Shown: one piece after another, positions 32,222-42,771 of the stretch
Numbering within the stretch: the stretch's first letter is position 1
Layout of the letters: every line of letters begins with the position of its first letter
Origin: Burkholderiales bacterium
GTDB taxonomy: Bacteria; Pseudomonadota; Gammaproteobacteria; Burkholderiales; Burkholderiaceae_C
Assembly (NCBI GenBank): GCA_011391155.1
Contig: JAABRA010000392.1
Span: 1 to 56,569 of the forward strand
Direction: 5' to 3'
DNA length: 56,569 nucleotides
Translations under genes and position numbers: made by a program
Notes under the pieces: model-generated
Seen by the model: only the letters and a program-made list of their open reading frames with translations
Databases searched by the model: none
Told to the model about the DNA's origin: nothing

Positions 32222-32581
32222 ATGACCCATGAATTTCGTTCGCGCTCGGGGCAGCGCGGTATTTCCTTTATCGGTTTGCTGTTCGTCGGGATCGTGGTGG
32301 CCTGCACCCTGGTCGTCGCGGCCCAGGTCTTCCCCACCGTCGTGGAATACCAGGCCGTCGTGAAAGCCGTCAACAAGGCCAGTGGGGGCAGCACGGTGCC
32401 GGAGATCAAGGCGATTTTCGACAAGGCGGCCCAGATCGATGACATCAGTTCCATCGCCGGCAAGGACCTTGAAATCACCAAGAACAACGACAAGGTCGTG
32501 GTCGCTTTTGCCTACACCCGGGAGATCCACCTCGCGGGGCCGGCCTATCTGGTCTTGAAGTACAGCGGACGCTCCAAGTAA
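32222..32581 (+). CDS. DUF4845 domain membrane protein
   Basis: RGISFIGLLFVGIVVACTLVVAAQVFPTVVEYQAV; lepB-DUF4845-rnc order. Confidence 0.85.
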   Translation: MTHEFRSRSGQRGISFIGLLFVGIVVACTLVVAAQVFPTVVEYQAVVKAVNKASGGSTVPEIKAIFDKAAQIDDISSIAGKDLEITKNNDKVVVAFAYTREIHLAGPAYLVLKYSGRSK

Positions 32582-32583
32582 GC

Positions 32584-33267
32584 GTGGAGCCCATTCTTTC
32601 GGCGCTGCAGCAGCGCCTGCAGCACCAGTTTTTGAATCCGCAGTTGCTGACGCTGGCCGTCACGCACCGCAGTTTTTCGGCCGACCACAACGAACGGCTG
32701 GAGTTTCTGGGCGACTCGGTGCTGAACCTCGCGGTGGCCCACCTACTCTACGAGCGCTTGAGTGGATTGCCCGAGGGCGACCTGTCGCGCGTGCGGGCCA
32801 ATCTGGTCAAGCAGGATACCCTGCATGGCCTAGCCTTGAAACTGGATCTGGCGCAGGCCTTGCGGCTTGGCGAAGGCGAAATGCGTTCGGGGGGGCAGAA
32901 GCGTCCGTCGATCCTGGCCGATGCGCTCGAAGCGGTGCTCGGGGCGGTGTACCTTGACGCCGGATACCCGGTGGCCCAGGCGCTGGTGCGCCGGCTGTTC
33001 GAGCCGGTAGAAATCAACGCCACCATGCAGGCCGCCGCCAAGGACCCCAAGACCGAGTTGCAGGAATGGTTGCAGGCGCGCAAGATGCGTGTGCCGGCCT
33101 ACCGCGTCGTGGGCACGATGGGCGCAGCGCACCAGCAGACTTTCGATGTGGAGTGCGAGATTGCCGAAATGGCGCTGTGCCAGCGCGGCATTGGGGGTTC
33201 ACGCCGTGCCGGTGAACAGGCCGCCGCCGCCGCCATGCTGGAGAACCTGAGATCCAAGACCCCATGA
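32584..33267 (+). CDS. rnc: Ribonuclease III
   Basis: [25 protein letters not shown]-terminal dsRBD; GTG start. Confidence 0.96.
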   Translation: MEPILSALQQRLQHQFLNPQLLTLAVTHRSFSADHNERLEFLGDSVLNLAVAHLLYERLSGLPEGDLSRVRANLVKQDTLHGLALKLDLAQALRLGEGEMRSGGQKRPSILADALEAVLGAVYLDAGYPVAQALVRRLFEPVEINATMQAAAKDPKTELQEWLQARKMRVPAYRVVGTMGAAHQQTFDVECEIAEMALCQRGIGGSRRAGEQAAAAAMLENLRSKTP

Positions 33268-34259
33268 ATAACGCTACAAACATTGAAGCAAACAATGACC
33301 TTCCGACGTTGGGGACTGACCCAAAAAGCATTGAATCCGGGCTTGCGCAGGAAACGGCGCTCGCGGCGCGGCATTGTGGCCTGATTGCCATCGTCGGCAA
33401 GCCCAACGTCGGCAAATCGACGCTGCTGAACGCTTTGGTGGGGCAGAAGATCAGCATCACCTCGCGCAAGGCGCAGACCACACGCCACCGCATCACCGGC
33501 ATCACCACGCGCGGTGCAACCCAGTTCGTGTTCGTCGATACGCCCGGCTTCCAGACCGTGCACAACACCGCGCTGAACAAGTCGCTCAACAAGACCGTGT
33601 TGGGCGCGGTGGGCGACGTGGACCTGGTGCTGTTCGTGGTCGAGGCGGGCAGCTTTACCCCGGCCGACGAGCGGGTGCTGGCCTTGCTCAAGCCCGGCGT
33701 GCCGGCGCTGCTGATCGCCAACAAGCTCGACACCGTACACCGCCGCTCTGACGTCGCGCCCTGGCTGCAGTCCATGCAGGCGCGTCACCCCTTCGCCGAG
33801 TTCGTGCCGATGTCGGCCAAGAACGCGAAAGATGTCGAGCGTCTCTTCGGCATCTGCGAGAAGTACCTGCCAGAGCAGGACTGGTCCTACGCTGAGGACG
33901 AACTCACCGACCGCAGCGAAAAGTTCCTGGCCAGCGAGATCGTGCGCGAAAAGCTGTTCCGCTTCACCGGCGATGAATTGCCCTACACCTCCACGGTCAT
34001 CATCGACAAGTTCGAGGACGAGATCGGCCGCAACAAGAGCCGCCTGGCGCGCATCGCGGCCACCATCGTGGTCGAGCGCGACAACCACAAGGCCATGATC
34101 ATCGGTGAGAAGGGCGAGCGCCTGAAACGCATCGGCACCGAAGCGCGCCAGGAGCTGGAGCGCCTCATGGACTGCAAGGTGTTCCTGGAGTTGTGGGTGA
34201 AGGTGCGCTCGGGCTGGGCGGATGACGAGGCTCGCGTCCGCTCTTTTGGCTATGAGTGA
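33264..34259 (+). CDS. era: GTPase Era
   Basis: [44 protein letters not shown] domain; ATGA overlap with rnc. Confidence 0.97.
   Translation: MNNATNIEANNDLPTLGTDPKSIESGLAQETALAARHCGLIAIVGKPNVGKSTLLNALVGQKISITSRKAQTTRHRITGITTRGATQFVFVDTPGFQTVHNTALNKSLNKTVLGAVGDVDLVLFVVEAGSFTPADERVLALLKPGVPALLIANKLDTVHRRSDVAPWLQSMQARHPFAEFVPMSAKNAKDVERLFGICEKYLPEQDWSYAEDELTDRSEKFLASEIVREKLFRFTGDELPYTSTVIIDKFEDEIGRNKSRLARIAATIVVERDNHKAMIIGEKGERLKRIGTEARQELERLMDCKVFLELWVKVRSGWADDEARVRSFGYE
33281..33328 (-). repeat. Element A copy 6, N-terminal codons of era
   Basis: Plus strand CATTGAAGCAAACAATGACCTTCCGACGTTGGGGACTGACCCAAAAAG; reverse complement fits the gapless core. Confidence 0.72.
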
Positions 34260-34260
34260 C

Positions 34261-34434
34261 GGGGCCCCCACGCTCCCTCACTGCGTGTGGTCGCTGCCCC
34301 CCGGGGGGGCTGGCCTTGCTTGGGGCGGCCCTGCGCTGTGGCCGGTGGCCCCCACGCTCCCTCGCTGCGTGTGGTCGCTGGCCCCGGGGGCTGGCCTTGC
34401 TGGGGGCGGCCCGGCGCTGCGGCCGGTGGCCCCG
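34261..34434 (+). repeat. GC-rich element B, two tandem units between era and recO
   Basis: Unit 1 34261-34346 and unit 2 34347-34434: GGCCCCCACGCTCCCTC(A/G)CTGCGTGTGGTCGCTG...CTGGCCTTGCT(T)GGGGGCGGCCC.GCGCTG.GGCCGGT. Confidence 0.88.
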
Positions 34435-34458
34435 CCGGTGGTCAAGTCTCGCTGAGCC

Positions 34459-35238
34459 GTGGTCGCCAAGCGCATCACCGAAGAGCCCGCCTACGTCCTG
34501 CACCGCTACGACTGGAGCGAATCCAGCCTGATCCTGGAGGTTTTCACCCGCCACCATGGCCGCATTGCCCTGGTCGCCAAGGGCGCCAAGCGCCCGAGCT
34601 CCAACTTCCGCCCGGTGCTGCTGCCCTTGCAGCCGCTGCACCTCAACTTCGGTGGTGACGCCGAGATTCGCACGCTCAAGGGCGCGGAATGGGTCGGCGG
34701 GCATGTCATGCCCACGGGCGACGCGCTGATGTCGGGCTATTACCTGAACGAGTTGCTGCTGCGCCTGCTGGCGCGCGACGACCCGCATCCGGGCCTCTTC
34801 GACGCCTATGCCGATGTGGTGCGCGTGCTGGCCGGTCACGGCAGCCCGCAAGCGCTGGCGCCCGGACTGCAGGGCGAGGTGCTGCATGTGGCCTTGCGCG
34901 CATTCGAGTTGCTGCTGCTGCGTGAAATCGGCCTGCTGCCCGTGCTCGATGCCCAGACGCTCACGCTGGAGCCGCTCGACCCCGATGGCCGCTATTGCCT
35001 GGTGCCGGAAGGCGGCCTGCGCGAGGCGCACGATGACGACCGCGCCAGCCTGAACGGTGCGCAATGGGAGCGTCTGCAGGGGGCGCTGGGCGATGGGGCA
35101 GGGTTTACCGCCGTGCTGCGCGCCAGCGGGCCGGTCATGCCGGAACTGCGCAGCCAGCTACGCACCTTGCTGAATTACCATTGCGGGGTCAGCACCTTGC
35201 GCACCCGGCAGATGATGATCGACCTCCAGAACCTGTAA
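34459..35238 (+). CDS. recO: DNA repair protein RecO
   Basis: [47 protein letters not shown] start; position era-recO-pdxJ. Confidence 0.95.
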   Translation: MVAKRITEEPAYVLHRYDWSESSLILEVFTRHHGRIALVAKGAKRPSSNFRPVLLPLQPLHLNFGGDAEIRTLKGAEWVGGHVMPTGDALMSGYYLNELLLRLLARDDPHPGLFDAYADVVRVLAGHGSPQALAPGLQGEVLHVALRAFELLLLREIGLLPVLDAQTLTLEPLDPDGRYCLVPEGGLREAHDDDRASLNGAQWERLQGALGDGAGFTAVLRASGPVMPELRSQLRTLLNYHCGVSTLRTRQMMIDLQNL

Positions 35239-35285
35239 ACCGGCGCGCCACCGCCTGACATCGCAAACCATTCACGGCCCACAGC

Positions 35286-36044
35286 ATGACGACAGCCCTC
35301 TCGGTCAACCTCAACAAGGTCGCGCTGGTGCGCAACACGCGCCATCTGGGCATCCCCAGTGTCACCCGCGCGGCGACCCAGTGTCTGCAGGCCGGCGCGC
35401 ACGGCATCACGGTGCACCCGCGGCCCGACGAGCGGCACATCCGCGCGCAGGACGTGTTTGACCTCGCCGCACTGCTGCAGGACTGGCCCGGGCGTGAGTA
35501 CAACATCGAGGGCAACCCGTTCCACAACCTGATGGACTTCGTGCGCCAGGTGCGCCCGCAGCAGGTGACTTTCGTGCCCGACAGCGAGGGCCAGTTCACG
35601 AGCGATCACGGCTGGAATTTCCCCGAAGACGCGGACCGGTTGTTGCCGCTGATCCGCGAATGCCAGGCGCTGGGTGCGCGGGTCAGCCTGTTCATGGACC
35701 CGGTGCCGGCGCAGATGGCGCTGGCCAGGGCCGCCGGGGCCGACCGGGTGGAGCTCTACACCGAGCCCTATGCCGCCGCCTGGGGTCACGCCAGCCTCGC
35801 CGGGCAGTTGCAGCGGTATGCGGCGGCTGCGCAGGCCGCGCTGGATGCGGGCCTGGGCGTCAACGCCGGCCATGACCTGAACCGCGACAACCTGCCCCCC
35901 TTCCTGTGCGCCGTGCCGGGCGTGGCCGAGGTGTCAATTGGCCATGCGCTGATCGCCGATGCGCTGGAGCTGGGCTATGCGGCCACGGTGGCCGCCTACC
36001 TGCGCTGCATCGACGCGGCCTTCCCGCCGGTCCACCCGGCCTGA
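35286..36044 (+). CDS. pdxJ: Pyridoxine 5'-phosphate synthase
   Basis: [38 protein letters not shown]. Confidence 0.96.
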   Translation: MTTALSVNLNKVALVRNTRHLGIPSVTRAATQCLQAGAHGITVHPRPDERHIRAQDVFDLAALLQDWPGREYNIEGNPFHNLMDFVRQVRPQQVTFVPDSEGQFTSDHGWNFPEDADRLLPLIRECQALGARVSLFMDPVPAQMALARAAGADRVELYTEPYAAAWGHASLAGQLQRYAAAAQAALDAGLGVNAGHDLNRDNLPPFLCAVPGVAEVSIGHALIADALELGYAATVAAYLRCIDAAFPPVHPA

Positions 36045-36069
36045 GCCCCGCCTCGCCCCCGGGAAGTCC

Positions 36070-36477
36070 ATGATTTACGGCATCGGAACCGACATCTGCG
36101 ATATTCGCCGCATCCGCGCCAGCCTGGACAAGCATGGTGACCGTTTTGCGTTGAAGATCCTCAGCGAGGGCGAGCTCGCCACCTGGCGCCTGCGCAGTGC
36201 GCGCTGGCCTGAACGCGGCGTGCGTTACCTTGCCACGCGGTTTTCCGCCAAGGAGGCCTTCAGCAAGGCGATTGGCCTGGGGATACGTTCGCCCATGCGC
36301 TGGCGACTGTGCGAGGTGGGCAAGCTGCCGGCCGGGTCTGCGAATGCGGGCAAGCCCGTCATCGTGCTGCACGGTGCGTTGAAGACCTGGTTTGAAGCAC
36401 AGGGGCTCACCGCTTACGTCAGCGTGACCGACGAGAGCGACTATGCGGCCAGTTTCTGTGTGGTGGAGAAGATTTGA
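36070..36477 (+). CDS. acpS: Holo-ACP synthase
   Basis: [27 protein letters not shown]. Confidence 0.96.
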   Translation: MIYGIGTDICDIRRIRASLDKHGDRFALKILSEGELATWRLRSARWPERGVRYLATRFSAKEAFSKAIGLGIRSPMRWRLCEVGKLPAGSANAGKPVIVLHGALKTWFEAQGLTAYVSVTDESDYAASFCVVEKI

Positions 36478-36479
36478 AG

Positions 36480-36532
36480 ACGTTTTGGCACTATCCCAGC
36501 GTCGGATGGTCACTGTTTGCTATTGATAGGTG
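36480..36532 (+). repeat. Element A copy 7 (acpS-nagZ intergenic)
   Basis: GTTTTGGCACTATCCCAGCGTCGGATGGTCACTGTTTGCTATTGATAGG. Confidence 0.85.
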
Positions 36533-36560
36533 ATTCATTGATTGATTTTCCGGAGTTCCC

Positions 36561-37721
36561 ATGACCCAGCATGCCCCCCTGATTCTCGACATCGCCGGCA
36601 CCCGGCTGACGCCTGCCGACCGCCAGCGCCTGGCCCACCCGCTCACGGGCGGGCTGATCCTGTTCGCGCGCAACTGGGAAAGCCGTGCGCAACTGATGGC
36701 CCTGTGCGCCGACGTCAAGCGCGTGCGGCGCGACCTGCTGATCTGCGTGGACCACGAAGGCGGCCACGTGCAGCGTTTCAAGACCGACGGTTTCACCCAC
36801 CTGCCGCCGATGCGCGCCTTCGGCGAACTGTGGATGCAGGACGGCAAGGGACCGGCGGGCAGCGGCGCCATGAAGGCGACCAACGCCGCCAGCGCCGCCG
36901 GCTATGTGCTGGGGGCGGAATTGCGCGCTTGCGGCGTGGATCTGAGCTTCACGCCGGTGCTCGACCTGGACTACCAGGATGAGGCCCCCACGCAAGCGCA
37001 AGCGCTTGCTGCCCCCCGAGGGGGCGCGGGCGTCTTGGGGCGGCCCGGCGCCTCCCGGAGCAGCGTCATCGGCAGCCGCGCCTTCGCCCGCGACCCGCGC
37101 GTGGTCAGCCTGCTGGCCAAGAGCCTCATGCACGGCCTGCTGCGCGCCGGCATGGCCAACTGCGGCAAACACTTCCCGGGTCACGGCTTCGTCAAGGCCG
37201 ACTCCCATACCGACATCCCGGTGGACCGGCGCAGCCTCAAGGCCATCCTGGCTGACGACGCTGCGCCTTACGGCTGGCTCAATACCACGCTGGACAGCGT
37301 CATGCCCGCTCACGTGATCTACCCGAAGGTGGACACGCGCCCGGCCGGATTTTCCAGCCGATGGCTGAACGACATCCTGCGACATGGGCTCGGTTTTGGC
37401 GGCGCGATCTTCAGCGACGACCTGTCGATGGAAGGCGCGCGCAAGATCGACGGGCAGCCGGTCAGCTACACCCAGGCGGCGGTTGCTGCCCTGGCTGCAG
37501 GCTGCGACATGGTGCTGCTGTGCAACCAGAGCGTGGATGGCGGCCAGGCCGTCGATGAACTGCTCGACGGCCTGGCCGAAGCCCAGCTCAAGGGCGGCTG
37601 GCAGCCGCATGAGGCCAGCGAGCATCGTCGCCAAGCATTGCTTCCCGCTGGCTTGGCAACAGAGTGGGACGACCTGATGTGCTCGCCCGGCTACATCCAC
37701 GCGCTCGGTCTGTTGCCCTGA
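36561..37721 (+). CDS. nagZ: Beta-N-acetylhexosaminidase NagZ
   Basis: GGLILFARNWESRAQLMALCADVK; CVDHEGGHVQRF; KHFPGHGFVKADSHTDIPVD. Confidence 0.95.
   Translation: MTQHAPLILDIAGTRLTPADRQRLAHPLTGGLILFARNWESRAQLMALCADVKRVRRDLLICVDHEGGHVQRFKTDGFTHLPPMRAFGELWMQDGKGPAGSGAMKATNAASAAGYVLGAELRACGVDLSFTPVLDLDYQDEAPTQAQALAAPRGGAGVLGRPGASRSSVIGSRAFARDPRVVSLLAKSLMHGLLRAGMANCGKHFPGHGFVKADSHTDIPVDRRSLKAILADDAAPYGWLNTTLDSVMPAHVIYPKVDTRPAGFSSRWLNDILRHGLGFGGAIFSDDLSMEGARKIDGQPVSYTQAAVAALAAGCDMVLLCNQSVDGGQAVDELLDGLAEAQLKGGWQPHEASEHRRQALLPAGLATEWDDLMCSPGYIHALGLLP
36981..37053 (+). repeat. GC-rich element B, in-frame inside nagZ
   Basis: GAGGCCCCCACGCAAGCGCAAGCGCTTGCTGCCCCCCGAGGGGGCGCGGGCGTCTTGGGGCGGCCCGGCGCC. 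Confidence 0.82.
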
Positions 37722-37804
37722 GGCTCACGCGACTTGAAAACACACGCAGCGGCCTGCATTTGCATGTTTGCTGAACTTTCGGGGCGTTTCCCGCTCCACG
37801 TTTC

Positions 37805-38119
37805 ATGGTACTGATCACGGATTTCGTCGCCCGCATCGTCTCAATGGCCCTGCGCCTGGTCTTCGGGCTGGCTGCGGTCGTGTTCGCCCTGAGCCTGCTC
37901 TTTGCCGGGCTGCTGGCCGTGGTGTTCATGCTGCTGCGTGCGCTGCTGACGGGTCGCAAGCCGGCCCCGGTCATGGTGTGGCAACGCTACCGCGAGGCTT
38001 CGCGGGCGTCTACGGCCCGCTGGACGAGCCGCGCCGTGGCCGACCCGGCGGCAAAGGGTGTTCGTGCTGTGCCGGCCGACGTGGTGGATGTGACACCCCG
38101 CGACATCCCGCCACGCTGA
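37805..38119 (+). CDS. Small membrane protein of unknown function
   Basis: 104 aa with long hydrophobic segment ALRLVFGLAAVVFALSLLFAGLLAVVFMLLRALL; intact ORF between nagZ and lysS. Confidence 0.6.
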   Translation: MVLITDFVARIVSMALRLVFGLAAVVFALSLLFAGLLAVVFMLLRALLTGRKPAPVMVWQRYREASRASTARWTSRAVADPAAKGVRAVPADVVDVTPRDIPPR

Positions 38120-38151
38120 GGGGCCGGCGCGCCTGCGGGCGCTGCCGGAGT

Positions 38152-39711
<1,560 letters not shown>

Positions 39712-39841
39712 GGGGAGCCAAAGGTTGAGGCCCGGCACCAAGGCACCGCGCGGGAGGCATTTCTAGCCGAAACCATGTATTTTAGTTTTTTGCGCCCGCC
39801 CGCCCACGGCAGGGCGATGCCATGACTCGATAATTCACGCC

Positions 39842-41377
39842 ATGTTTCTCAAAGCTGGCGCGCTGTCCCTTGCCCTGCTGCTGGCCAGCCGCTTGCTGGG
39901 TCTGGCGCGCGAGTCGGCGCAAGCGGCGGCGTTCGGCACCTCGGGCCTGGGGGATGTGGCGGTGCTGATGCTTACCTTGCCCGACTGGCTGGCCGGGCTG
40001 CTGGCCAGTGGCGCACTGGCCTACGTGCTGTTGCCGCACTGGTCCAGACAGGCACCGGCCGCGCAGGCCGCCTCGCAGCGCACGGTGGCCTGGGCACTGC
40101 TGGTGCTGGGTGGGACGCTGGGGCTGGCGATCTGGCTGGGCCGGGGGCCGCTCGTTGCCCTGCTGGCGGCGGGGCTGGCGCCGGATTTGCGCGGCCTGGC
40201 CGGCCAGGCGCTGGGCTGGAGCGCGCTGGCGCTGCCGGCCGCGCTGCTGGCGGCCCTGTGGGCCACGCGCCTGCAGCATCAGCGCGACTTCATCGGAATG
40301 TACGCGGCCAATCTAGTGGTCAATGGAGTGCTGGTGCTTGCTTTGTTATTAATAGCAATTAATGACCCATCGACGCTGGGATTGATGCATTTGGGGCTGT
40401 ATTTTCTTCTGGCGATGGGGCTGCGGCTGCTCTGGCTGCTCTGGCGGCAGCGCGCCCGGCCGGCCAGGCCTGCTGGCGGACACTCGCCGGGCGAGGGTGA
40501 GGGTGAGGCCTTTCACCAATCGTCCATGACCACCCCGTCACATCTTCCCGCGCCTCGCGTCTGGCTGTGGGCCGCGCTCTCCGCAGGCTTGCCGCTGGCG
40601 CTGCCGTTTGCGGCGCGCTCGATGGCGTCAAGCGGCGGCGAGGGCGCGCTGGCCACCTTCAACTACGCCTGGAAACTGGTTGAACTCCCACTGATACTGG
40701 CGATCCAGCTGGTGGCCACACTCGCGTTTCCGGCCATCACGCAGGCCTTCGCCCGGGACGCGGGGACTGCCGGACACCCCGGTGCCGACGCCACCCGGGC
40801 GGTGCGCGGTGCTTTCGCACTGGCCTGGACGCTGGCCTGCGCAGCGGCGGCCGGACTGCTGCTGGGCGCGCCGGCCGTCACGCAACTGCTGTTCGGTTGG
40901 GGTCGCATGGGCCCGGAGGCCCTGGCGCGGGTGGCGGCCTGGGGCGCTGCCGGGTCGTGGGGTCTGCTGCCACAGGCGCTGATCGCGGTGGCGCTGACAG
41001 TGCTGGCCACGCAGGGGCGCATGCGCTGGGCGGCGGTAGCCTACGCTCTGGCGCTGGGCGCGCTACTGGCGTCGACGGGCTGGGCCGGCGGCGATGGCGT
41101 GCGGTTGATGGGCGTGCTCAACGCGGTGTTCGTCGTTGTGGCCGTGGTCACGCTGCTGGCGCTGGGCCCGGCGGCCCGGCACTGGCTGCCCGCGCGGGTG
41201 ATGGTCATGACCGGGAGCGCGACAGTGGCGCTGGCGGCGGTTCAGGCGGCCGGCTGGCTGCCGCTTTCAGCCGGGAGCGGTCTTGCATCACTGGTTTTCG
41301 CGATGGCCACGGCGCTGGCCGTGGTCGCGCTGGGCGCACTCGCCGGACCCGATCTGAGGCAGGCGCTGCGGCGATAA
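39842..41377 (+). CDS. murJ: Lipid II flippase MurJ
   Basis: MVF superfamily: SLALLLASRLLGLARESAQAAAFGTSGLGDVAVLMLTLPDWLAGLLASGALAYVLLP. Confidence 0.9.
   Translation: MFLKAGALSLALLLASRLLGLARESAQAAAFGTSGLGDVAVLMLTLPDWLAGLLASGALAYVLLPHWSRQAPAAQAASQRTVAWALLVLGGTLGLAIWLGRGPLVALLAAGLAPDLRGLAGQALGWSALALPAALLAALWATRLQHQRDFIGMYAANLVVNGVLVLALLLIAINDPSTLGLMHLGLYFLLAMGLRLLWLLWRQRARPARPAGGHSPGEGEGEAFHQSSMTTPSHLPAPRVWLWAALSAGLPLALPFAARSMASSGGEGALATFNYAWKLVELPLILAIQLVATLAFPAITQAFARDAGTAGHPGADATRAVRGAFALAWTLACAAAAGLLLGAPAVTQLLFGWGRMGPEALARVAAWGAAGSWGLLPQALIAVALTVLATQGRMRWAAVAYALALGALLASTGWAGGDGVRLMGVLNAVFVVVAVVTLLALGPAARHWLPARVMVMTGSATVALAAVQAAGWLPLSAGSGLASLVFAMATALAVVALGALAGPDLRQALRR
40345..40394 (-). 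repeat. Element A copy 8, inside murJ
   Basis: Plus strand GTTATTAATAGCAATTAATGACCCATCGACGCTGGGATTGATGCATTTGG. Confidence 0.78.
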
Positions 41378-41389
41378 TCCAGCGCTTGC

Positions 41390-42217
41390 ATGATTGACCT
41401 GATCCAGATCACCAACGACCCCGATCTTGCGCGCCGCTGCGATGCGCTGGAGGGCCTGCGGCTGTTCGTCGATCTGGAGCGCCTCGGCAAGGCCGAGCGC
41501 CAGGCTGGACGCAACACCTTCATCAGCGCCCATCAACTGGACGATGTGGCGCGTATCCGGGCTGTGCTGAAGCGCGCCCGGCTGATGGTGCGCGTGAACC
41601 CGCTGAACCCGGACAGTGCCGTCGAGGTGGATGCCGTGCTGGAACGCGGTGCCGACTGGCTCATGCTGCCCATGTTCACCCGGGCGGACGAAGTGCAGAC
41701 GTTTGCCGCGCTCGTGGCCGGCCGCGCGCCCATCGTCGCTTTGCTGGAGACGGCCGGCGCGCTGGCCACGCTGGACAAATGGATCGCCACGCCCGGCCTG
41801 TGCGAGGTGTTCGTCGGCCTGAACGATCTGCATCTTTCCCTGGGCGACCATTTCATGTTCGAACCGCTGGCGAACGGCCTGGTGGAGCGTGTGGCGGTGG
41901 CCGCCCGACAGCAAGGCCTGCGTTTTGGTTTTGGCGGCATCGCGCGGCTCGATGAAGGATTGCTGCCCGGGCGCGACGTGCTGGCCGAGCACCTGCGGCT
42001 GGGGTCACAGGCGGTGATTTTGTCGCGCACCTTCAATCGACCCGACGAGTCCGGCGCGCCAGCACACCCGTTTGAAGTCGAGGTGGCGGCCCTGCGGCAG
42101 GCCGAGCGCGCGCTGGCGGGGCGTACCCCGGCGCAGGTGGAAATGGACCGCACCCGCATTGGCGGCGTCATCAAGGCCATCGCCAGGTCGATCGGTGTGC
42201 GAACGGAGGCCGCTTGA
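41390..42217 (+). CDS. HpcH/HpaI aldolase/citrate lyase family protein
   Basis: ALLETAGALATLDKWIATPGLCEVFVGLNDLHLSLG pattern of the HpcH/HpaI fold. Confidence 0.8.
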   Translation: MIDLIQITNDPDLARRCDALEGLRLFVDLERLGKAERQAGRNTFISAHQLDDVARIRAVLKRARLMVRVNPLNPDSAVEVDAVLERGADWLMLPMFTRADEVQTFAALVAGRAPIVALLETAGALATLDKWIATPGLCEVFVGLNDLHLSLGDHFMFEPLANGLVERVAVAARQQGLRFGFGGIARLDEGLLPGRDVLAEHLRLGSQAVILSRTFNRPDESGAPAHPFEVEVAALRQAERALAGRTPAQVEMDRTRIGGVIKAIARSIGVRTEAA

Positions 42218-42768
42218 AGCGCGCCATGGACATCACGTTTTCGCTGGCCGCGCTGCTGATTCTGAGTCCCGTGCTGCTGGGCGCCGCACTGGCGATTGCC
42301 CTGGAAAGCGGCCGCCCGGTGTTGTTCCGCCAGACCCGGCTGGGCCTGCACGGCCGTGAATTCGGCATGTTCAAGTTCCGCAGCATGGTGAAGGACGCGG
42401 CGTCCATCGGCCCTTATTTCACGTCGGCCAACGACCCGCGCATTACCCGCGTGGGCCGTTTCATCCGCCGCACGAGCATCGACGAGCTGCCGCAGATCCT
42501 GAATGTCCTGCGCGGCGACATGAGCCTGGTCGGCCCGCGCCCCGACGTGCCGGCGCAGCGTCGCCTCTACCGCGATGCCGACTGGGCCCAGCGCTGCAGC
42601 GTGCGTCCCGGCATCACCGGACTGGCGCAGGCGCTTTACCGCTCCGACTCAAGCGAGGGCCAACGCCTGGAGGCCGACCTGCGCTACACGCGTGAAAGTA
42701 CGGTCTGGCTGGACCTGAAGATCATGGTGTGGACGCTGGGGCGTCTGGCGGGCAAGGGGAGCAACTAG
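42214..42768 (+). CDS. Small phosphoglycosyl transferase (undecaprenyl-phosphate sugar transferase, PglC/WcaJ C-terminal type)
   Basis: [53 protein letters not shown]. Confidence 0.92.
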   Translation: MKRAMDITFSLAALLILSPVLLGAALAIALESGRPVLFRQTRLGLHGREFGMFKFRSMVKDAASIGPYFTSANDPRITRVGRFIRRTSIDELPQILNVLRGDMSLVGPRPDVPAQRRLYRDADWAQRCSVRPGITGLAQALYRSDSSEGQRLEADLRYTRESTVWLDLKIMVWTLGRLAGKGSN

Positions 42769-42771
42769 GCG

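Noticed and set aside
39842-41377. MurJ considered as a Wzx flippase of the glycan cluster
   Set aside because: Sequence is MurJ-like and the gene carries its own start separate from the operon; no O-antigen Wzx features.
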